A stretch of 9,580 nucleotides of DNA from Candidatus Margulisiibacteriota bacterium. Its GTDB lineage: Bacteria > Margulisbacteria > WOR-1 > JAKLHX01. Where the stretch lies: positions 1-9,580 of the forward strand of contig JAKLHX010000030.1 of the NCBI GenBank assembly GCA_022709925.1. Direction: 5' to 3'. Positions 5,938 to 9,580 of the stretch are shown here, in pieces. The stretch's first letter is position 1, and each line of letters begins with the position of its first letter. Made by a program: the position numbers and the translations under genes. The notes under the pieces were generated by a model. That model had not been told where the DNA came from, made no database searches, and saw only the letters and a program-made list of their open reading frames with translations.

Positions 5938-5946
5938 ATCACCTCC
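5938..5946 (-). promoter_or_regulatory. Ribosome binding site that fixes the infC AUA start
   Basis: GGAGGTGAT on the minus strand matches nine bases of the canonical anti-Shine-Dalgarno complement. It lies 3 nt before ATA (7 nt counted from GGAGG). An ATG overlaps its end, but that frame reads ATG-CCA-TAG and stops at once. Confidence 0.85.
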
Positions 5947-5968
5947 ACTACACGGTCGTACGAACAAA

Positions 5969-5997
5969 ATTATATCAAAGTTAGCTCTCATTGACAA
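5969..5997 (-). promoter_or_regulatory. Promoter of the infC-rpmI-rplT-DUF151 operon
   Basis: On the minus strand, TTGTCA (5992-5997, five of six consensus) is followed by a 17-bp spacer ending in TGA and a perfect TATAAT (5969-5974), so it has both a -35 and an extended -10. The expected start is near 5962, leaving about 28 nt of leader. Its -35 is superimposed on that of the divergent rplU promoter. Confidence 0.87.
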
Positions 5998-6019
5998 GTC
6001 GCCCGTGTTTTGGTATATT
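5991..6019 (+). promoter_or_regulatory. Promoter of rplU-rpmA, near-leaderless
   Basis: TTGACA (5991-5996, perfect) is followed by 17 bp and TATATT (6014-6019, five of six), with TGG directly before the -10. The expected start is near 6026, only about 3 nt before the rplU ATG at 6029. The -35 overlaps the infC -35 on the other strand by five base pairs. Confidence 0.87.
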
Positions 6020-6028
6020 TATAGTATC

Positions 6029-6343
6029 ATGTACGCAATAATAGAGTCTGGAAACAAGCAGTATAAAGTGGAAAAGGGGTCCGTAATAGATGTCGAGCTT
6101 CTCGAGGCCGAAAAGGAAGCAAAGATAACCCTTGACAAGGTTCTTATGGTGTCCGATGACGGAAAAGTCCATATCGGCACTCCATATTTGAAGAACGCGG
6201 CCGTCAAATGTTCGGTCGTGGACCCAGAAGTAAAGGACAAAAAGGTCGTCATTTTCAAATATAAGAGCAAAAGCAATTATCACAAGAAGACCGGACACAG
6301 ACAGAAATATTCCAGGCTTCTCGTGGAAAAAATTTCTATATAA
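6029..6343 (+). CDS. rplU: 50S ribosomal protein L21
   Basis: 104 residues, the normal L21 length (about 103). It begins MYAIIESGNKQYKVEKG, the standard L21 N-terminus, and ends with NYHKKTGHRQKYSRLLVEKI, where GHRQ is the family signature in contact with 23S rRNA. An upstream in-frame extension to 5933 exists, but it would run through the divergent promoters and into the infC 5' end; the L21 N-terminus supports the ATG at 6029. There is no Shine-Dalgarno because the -10 box ends 9 nt before the ATG, so initiation is probably leaderless. rpmA follows after 19 nt, the usual pairing. Confidence 0.98.
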   Translation: MYAIIESGNKQYKVEKGSVIDVELLEAEKEAKITLDKVLMVSDDGKVHIGTPYLKNAAVKCSVVDPEVKDKKVVIFKYKSKSNYHKKTGHRQKYSRLLVEKISI

Positions 6344-6362
6344 GTAATAGGGGAAATAAAAA

Positions 6363-6599
6363 ATGGCACATAAAAAAGGCGCGGGTACATCTACTAACGG
6401 ACGCGATTCTGCGGGCCAAAGGCTCGGAGTAAAAGCTTACGGCGGAGAGATGATCAGCGCAGGTTCTATAATAATAAGGCAACGCGGCACAAAATTCCTC
6501 CCGGGCATGGGCGCGGGCATCGGCAAAGACGATACGATATATGCCCTTAACGACGGGAAGGTCGAATTTGTAGGCAACAAGATACACGTAAGAAGCTAA
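6363..6599 (+). CDS. rpmA: 50S ribosomal protein L27
   Basis: 78 residues, slightly short for L27 (about 84). MAHKKGAGTSTNGRDSAGQRLG is the universal N-terminus that reaches towards the peptidyl-transferase centre; there is no extra N-terminal peptide of the type removed by Prp in Firmicutes and relatives. IIIRQRGTKFLPG and GKDDTIYALNDGKVEF follow the family pattern. AGGGG lies about 9 nt before the ATG. It is translated after rplU on the same message. No hairpin terminator is visible after the stop; proB begins 51 nt later behind its own promoter, and obg, a common next gene, is absent. Confidence 0.97.
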   Translation: MAHKKGAGTSTNGRDSAGQRLGVKAYGGEMISAGSIIIRQRGTKFLPGMGAGIGKDDTIYALNDGKVEFVGNKIHVRS

Positions 6600-6613
6600 T
6601 CCTCATCTGTTGT

Positions 6614-6642
6614 TTGTATTCCCCTGATAAATGAATTATAAT
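6614..6642 (+). promoter_or_regulatory. Promoter of proB-proA-nadD, near-leaderless
   Basis: TTGTAT (6614-6619, four of six) is followed by 17 bp and a perfect TATAAT (6637-6642). The expected start is near 6649, two bases before the proB ATG at 6651. No Shine-Dalgarno is present in that space. Readthrough from rpmA is also possible because I see no terminator between them. Confidence 0.75.
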
Positions 6643-6650
6643 TCTTACAA

Positions 6651-7760
6651 ATGGGTGCTTTTTCAAGAAAATCGCTTTCCGGTTCAAAACTTATCGTTGT
6701 AAAAGTCGGAAGCAGCTCATTGATTGACTCTTCCGGCAGATTGAACTCGTCCAATTTCAAAAAGATAGCCTCAGAGATATCCGGCCTTTCCAAAAAACTC
6801 GGCAAAAAGATCGTGCTCGTGACGAGCGGGGCCATTGCCGCAGGCAAAGACAAGCTGGGGTCAAGATCCCTCTCGACGATCCAGGAAAAGCAGGCGGCTG
6901 CTGCCATAGGGCAAGGGATATTGATGAAAGAATACGAGCAAAGCTTCCTTGAACATGGGATCCTCATAGGCCAGGTGCTTCTCACAAGGGACGCGCTTGA
7001 ACACAGGCGCAGGTATATAAACGCAAGGAACACCATAGACCAGATCCTTAGTTTCGGCGCTGTCCCGGTAATAAACGAGAACGATACCGTGTCCGTCGAC
7101 GAAATAAAGTTCGGGGACAACGATACCATGTCCGCATTAGTGGCAAATCTCATGGGTGCAGACCTGTTGATAATGCTCAGCGATGTGGAAGGGTTCATTA
7201 AAGAAGGCAGCGTCATTTCAGTCGTCGACAAAATAAGCAAAGATATCGAACTGGCTGCCGGAGGATCCACCTCTGGGTACGGGACGGGAGGAATGATCAC
7301 AAAGATATCTGCCGCAAAGACCGCGCTTGCGGCAGGGATCCCGACCGTGATCGCAGGGTTCAAAGAAATAGACATATTGTCAAAGATAGTCAGCGGCGAA
7401 GATATCGGCACTGTCTTTGTGCCAAAGCCTTCAAAGATAGAGAGCAAAAAAAGATGGCTGATGAGCGGCAAAAAGCCTTCGGGGAAGGTCGCGGTTGACG
7501 ACGGTGCAAGAAAAGCGCTGGTCGAACACGGAAAAAGCCTTTTGCCGGTAGGCATAAAAGACGTTAAAGGCAAATTCTTCCGCGGCGACGTGGTCAGCAT
7601 AACGGATCCGTCATCACACGAAATAGCAAGAGGGATCACGAATTATGACAGTGAAGAGATCTCAAAAATCAAGGGCAAGAACTCTTCAGATGCGGAAAAT
7701 GTGCTAGGAGCTCTCCACAGCGATGAAGTGATCCACAGGAACAATATGGTGATCATATGA
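6651..7760 (+). CDS. proB: Glutamate 5-kinase (with C-terminal PUA domain)
   Basis: The first step of proline synthesis, phosphorylating glutamate to gamma-glutamyl phosphate with ATP. 369 residues, matching the two-domain enzyme of E. coli (367). The amino-acid kinase domain shows VKVGSSSL (17-24), VTSGAIAAG (57-65), the glutamate/catalytic block PVINENDTVSVDEIKFGDND (139-158), LSDVEG (176-181) and GTGGMITK (211-218). The PUA domain (about 275-369) carries PSGKVAVDDGARKAL, SLLPVGI and the terminal IHRNNMVII. The start at 6651 is directly after a -10 box, with no alternative start upstream and no Shine-Dalgarno, so the message is probably near-leaderless. The gene overlaps proA by 4 nt (ATGA), so the two should be coupled. 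Proline feedback inhibition is typical of the family. Confidence 0.98.
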   Translation: MGAFSRKSLSGSKLIVVKVGSSSLIDSSGRLNSSNFKKIASEISGLSKKLGKKIVLVTSGAIAAGKDKLGSRSLSTIQEKQAAAAIGQGILMKEYEQSFLEHGILIGQVLLTRDALEHRRRYINARNTIDQILSFGAVPVINENDTVSVDEIKFGDNDTMSALVANLMGADLLIMLSDVEGFIKEGSVISVVDKISKDIELAAGGSTSGYGTGGMITKISAAKTALAAGIPTVIAGFKEIDILSKIVSGEDIGTVFVPKPSKIESKKRWLMSGKKPSGKVAVDDGARKALVEHGKSLLPVGIKDVKGKFFRGDVVSITDPSSHEIARGITNYDSEEISKIKGKNSSDAENVLGALHSDEVIHRNNMVII

Positions 7761-9007
7761 ACAACGAAATAGAGAATAAATGTAAGAAGGCCCATGATGC
7801 TGCCGGACATCTGGCAGTATTGGGAACAAAACAAAAGAATGAAGCCTTAAAAGGTATCGCCGCGGCTCTTGATAAAGCCCGCACACATATATTAAGCGAG
7901 AACAAAAAAGATATAGAGGCAGGGATAAAAAAGGGGCTTTCTAAAGCCTTGATCGAAAGGCTGACCCTGAACGATAAAAGGATCGATTCGATGATAGAAG
8001 GAATCGAACAAGTTGTGTCCCTGCCGGATCCCGTCGGAGAGGTCATCGAGAACTTCAAGAGACCTAACGGCCTAAAGATAAAAAAGGTCCGGGTCCCCAT
8101 CGGGACCATCGCAATAATATACGAGTCGCGGCCTAATGTCACAGTGGATGCAGCGGTCCTTTGCATAAAAGCGGGGAATTGCGTAGTTCTGAAGGGCGGG
8201 TCTGACGCAATAAACTCCAACATAGCGATAGCGGGCATCATAGCCGAAGCAGCTTACTCAAAAGGGATCCCTGACGGGGCGATAAGCCTGATAGGAACTA
8301 CAGACAGAGAAGACGTAAAAGAACTTCTTTCGAAAAAACAATATATAGACTGCGTGATCCCTCGCGGGAGCGCAGGCCTTATAAACATGGTCATAGAGAA
8401 TTCCAGGATCCCCGTTATAGAGACGGGCGTCGGGAACTGCCACGCTTATGTGGAAAGGACCGCGGACCTTAAGATGGCGGAAGAGATCGTGTTCAACGCA
8501 AAGGTCCAGAGGCCTTCGGTATGCAACGCGATCGAGACCCTTCTTGTAGATGAAGAAATAGCGGGAGCATTCCTGCCAAAGATAGCGGAAAGACTTAAAA
8601 ATGCAGGGGTCGAGATCCGCGGATGCGAAAGAACGAGAGCGATACTTCCCGGCATAAGATCAGCGGCTGAAGATGACTGGTACGCCGAATATCTTGACCT
8701 GATCATCGCGGTAAAGATCGTCCGAAATACAGATGAAGCGATAGAACACATAAGCCGGTACGGCTCGCACCACAGCGAAACGATGATCACTAAGAATAAA
8801 AAAGAAGCCGAGAAGTTCACTTCCCGTTTAGATTCCGCGGCGGTATACGTAAACGCATCCACAAGGTTCACCGACGGTTTTGAGTTCGGGCTCGGGGCCG
8901 AGATAGGCATATCAACTCAAAAACTTCACGCAAGAGGCCCTATGGGGTTAAAAGAGCTTACAAGCTACAAATACGTAGTACAGGGGAACGGACAGGTCAG
9001 GAAATGA
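7757..9007 (+). CDS. proA: Gamma-glutamyl phosphate reductase
   Basis: The second step of proline synthesis, reducing gamma-glutamyl phosphate to glutamate 5-semialdehyde with NADPH. 416 residues, the normal length (E. coli 417). It belongs to the aldehyde dehydrogenase superfamily: YESRPNVTVDA (122-132), VLKGGSDA (144-151), the catalytic cysteine in QRPSVCNA (C256), and the C-terminal block FGLGAEIGIST followed by HARGPMGL. The ATG overlaps the proB TGA (ATGA), and its TGA overlaps the nadD ATG in the same way, so translation is likely coupled across all three. The product is unstable and ProB and ProA act together, which fits the tight gene packing. Nothing looks degraded. Confidence 0.98.
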   Translation: MNNEIENKCKKAHDAAGHLAVLGTKQKNEALKGIAAALDKARTHILSENKKDIEAGIKKGLSKALIERLTLNDKRIDSMIEGIEQVVSLPDPVGEVIENFKRPNGLKIKKVRVPIGTIAIIYESRPNVTVDAAVLCIKAGNCVVLKGGSDAINSNIAIAGIIAEAAYSKGIPDGAISLIGTTDREDVKELLSKKQYIDCVIPRGSAGLINMVIENSRIPVIETGVGNCHAYVERTADLKMAEEIVFNAKVQRPSVCNAIETLLVDEEIAGAFLPKIAERLKNAGVEIRGCERTRAILPGIRSAAEDDWYAEYLDLIIAVKIVRNTDEAIEHISRYGSHHSETMITKNKKEAEKFTSRLDSAAVYVNASTRFTDGFEFGLGAEIGISTQKLHARGPMGLKELTSYKYVVQGNGQVRK

Positions 9008-9580
9008 AAAAAGTAGGCATCCTCGGAGGGACCTTTAACCCCATACACAACGGGCATATCTTACTTGCCGAAAAATCCTTAAAAGAATTCGGCCTCGATC
9101 ATATCCTGTTCGTGCCTACCGGACTTCCGCCGCATAAGAGCACGAAAGACCTCGCCTCAAAGAACCACCGCCTTAAAATGGTCGCGCTTGCGATAAAGGG
9201 GAACAAAAGATACAAGCTCTCGAAGATCGAGATAAACAGGGACGGATATTCATATGCCATAGACACTTTCAGTAAATTGAAAAAAAGGCTCGGACAAAAA
9301 ACAAAGCTCTTTTATGTGATGGGCCTGGATTCTATAAACAGCATACTGAGCTGGAAAAAGCCTCTGGAACTTTTCAAGATGTGCGAGTTCATCGTGGCGA
9401 CAAGACCGGGGTCCAAGATAAGGACGTTCAAAAGACTTATAAAGTTCCCTCCGCTCGCGATGAACAAAGACAAGATATTCGTCATAGAAGTGAAAAAGGC
9501 CGTTTCTTCTACCGAAATAAGGAACCGGCTTAGGAGCGGGAAGTCCGTTTCAAAATTGGTCCGTCCGGAAGTCGAAAAAT
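9004..9580 (+). CDS. nadD: Nicotinate-nucleotide adenylyltransferase (cut by right window edge)
   Basis: It transfers AMP from ATP to nicotinate mononucleotide, giving deamido-NAD in NAD synthesis. The frame is open from the ATG at 9004 to the edge: 192 residues of an expected 200 or so, so only the extreme C-terminus is missing. The nucleotidyltransferase motif GGTFNPIHNGH (8-18) and the second signature SSTEIRNRL (168-176) are both present, with FVPTGLPPHKS, FYVMGLDSINSILSWK and VRPEV in the usual order. The GxD of the family appears as GLD. It overlaps the proA stop (ATGA). Linkage to proBA is common in bacteria in which rplU, rpmA, obg, proB, proA, nadD and rsfS cluster, so rsfS is a likely next gene, though not seen. 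Confidence 0.96.
   Translation, partial: MKKVGILGGTFNPIHNGHILLAEKSLKEFGLDHILFVPTGLPPHKSTKDLASKNHRLKMVALAIKGNKRYKLSKIEINRDGYSYAIDTFSKLKKRLGQKTKLFYVMGLDSINSILSWKKPLELFKMCEFIVATRPGSKIRTFKRLIKFPPLAMNKDKIFVIEVKKAVSSTEIRNRLRSGKSVSKLVRPEVEK

Noticed and set aside
5425..5997. Longer version of infC starting at a TTG at 5997 (190 residues)
   Set aside because: That start lies in the -35 of the infC promoter, upstream of the expected transcription start; the added residues are unlike IF3.
5933..6343. Longer version of rplU starting at 5933 (136 residues)
   Set aside because: The extra 32 residues run through the infC 5' end and both promoters, and L21 proteins begin at MYAII.
6596..7639. 347-residue minus-strand ORF opposite proB
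   Set aside because: It is a shadow of proB with low-complexity Ser/Pro/Ile composition and no family resemblance; proB is unambiguous. The same holds for the plus-strand ORFs opposite tuf, rlmN and infC and the minus-strand ones opposite proA.

Overview
This window looks like a housekeeping segment of a bacterial chromosome, built mostly from translation genes. I cannot assign the lineage. Single-gene features that could narrow it are an RRM-type glycine-rich RNA-binding protein, a VanW-family envelope protein, a DUF151 'bifunctional nuclease' family protein, a short L27 without the cleavable N-terminal extension, and frequent ATA, AGA and AGG codons. This mix fits a poorly sampled phylum better than a well-studied group, but that is inference. 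There are no insertion sequences, CRISPR arrays, phage genes or obvious transferred islands.

Layout. The minus strand from 3577 down to 1 reads yqeY, rlmN, tRNA-Thr(GGU), tuf with its own strong promoter and terminator, then the 5' part of a VanW-family gene that runs off the left edge. Divergent from yqeY, on the plus strand, lie an RRM protein gene with a long, foldable leader, a terminator, and tandem tRNA-Val genes (UAC and CAC). These converge on a minus-strand operon, infC-rpmI-rplT-DUF151 (5934 down to 4331). Divergent from infC, on the plus strand, run rplU-rpmA, then proB-proA-nadD with ATGA start/stop overlaps; nadD runs off the right edge.

How the parts fit. The left and centre supply elongation factor Tu, IF3, ribosomal proteins L20, L21, L27 and L35, an rRNA methyltransferase and three tRNAs. 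The right side supplies the first two proline-synthesis enzymes and an NAD-synthesis enzyme.

The most notable signals concern initiation of expression. (1) The infC and rplU promoters are back to back and share one -35 element (TTGACA on one strand, TTGTCA on the other), each with a 17-bp spacer. (2) infC appears to start at AUA behind a 9-nt Shine-Dalgarno match. (3) yqeY, rplU and proB have near-consensus -10 boxes so close to their ATG that their mRNAs should be leaderless or nearly so. IF3 is known to act against both non-AUG starts and leaderless mRNAs, so the window may hold an IF3-centred control circuit. That circuit is a hypothesis. (4) The RRM gene has a roughly 150-nt leader with an 11-pair closing stem, and one arm of that stem can alternatively pair beside the Shine-Dalgarno site.
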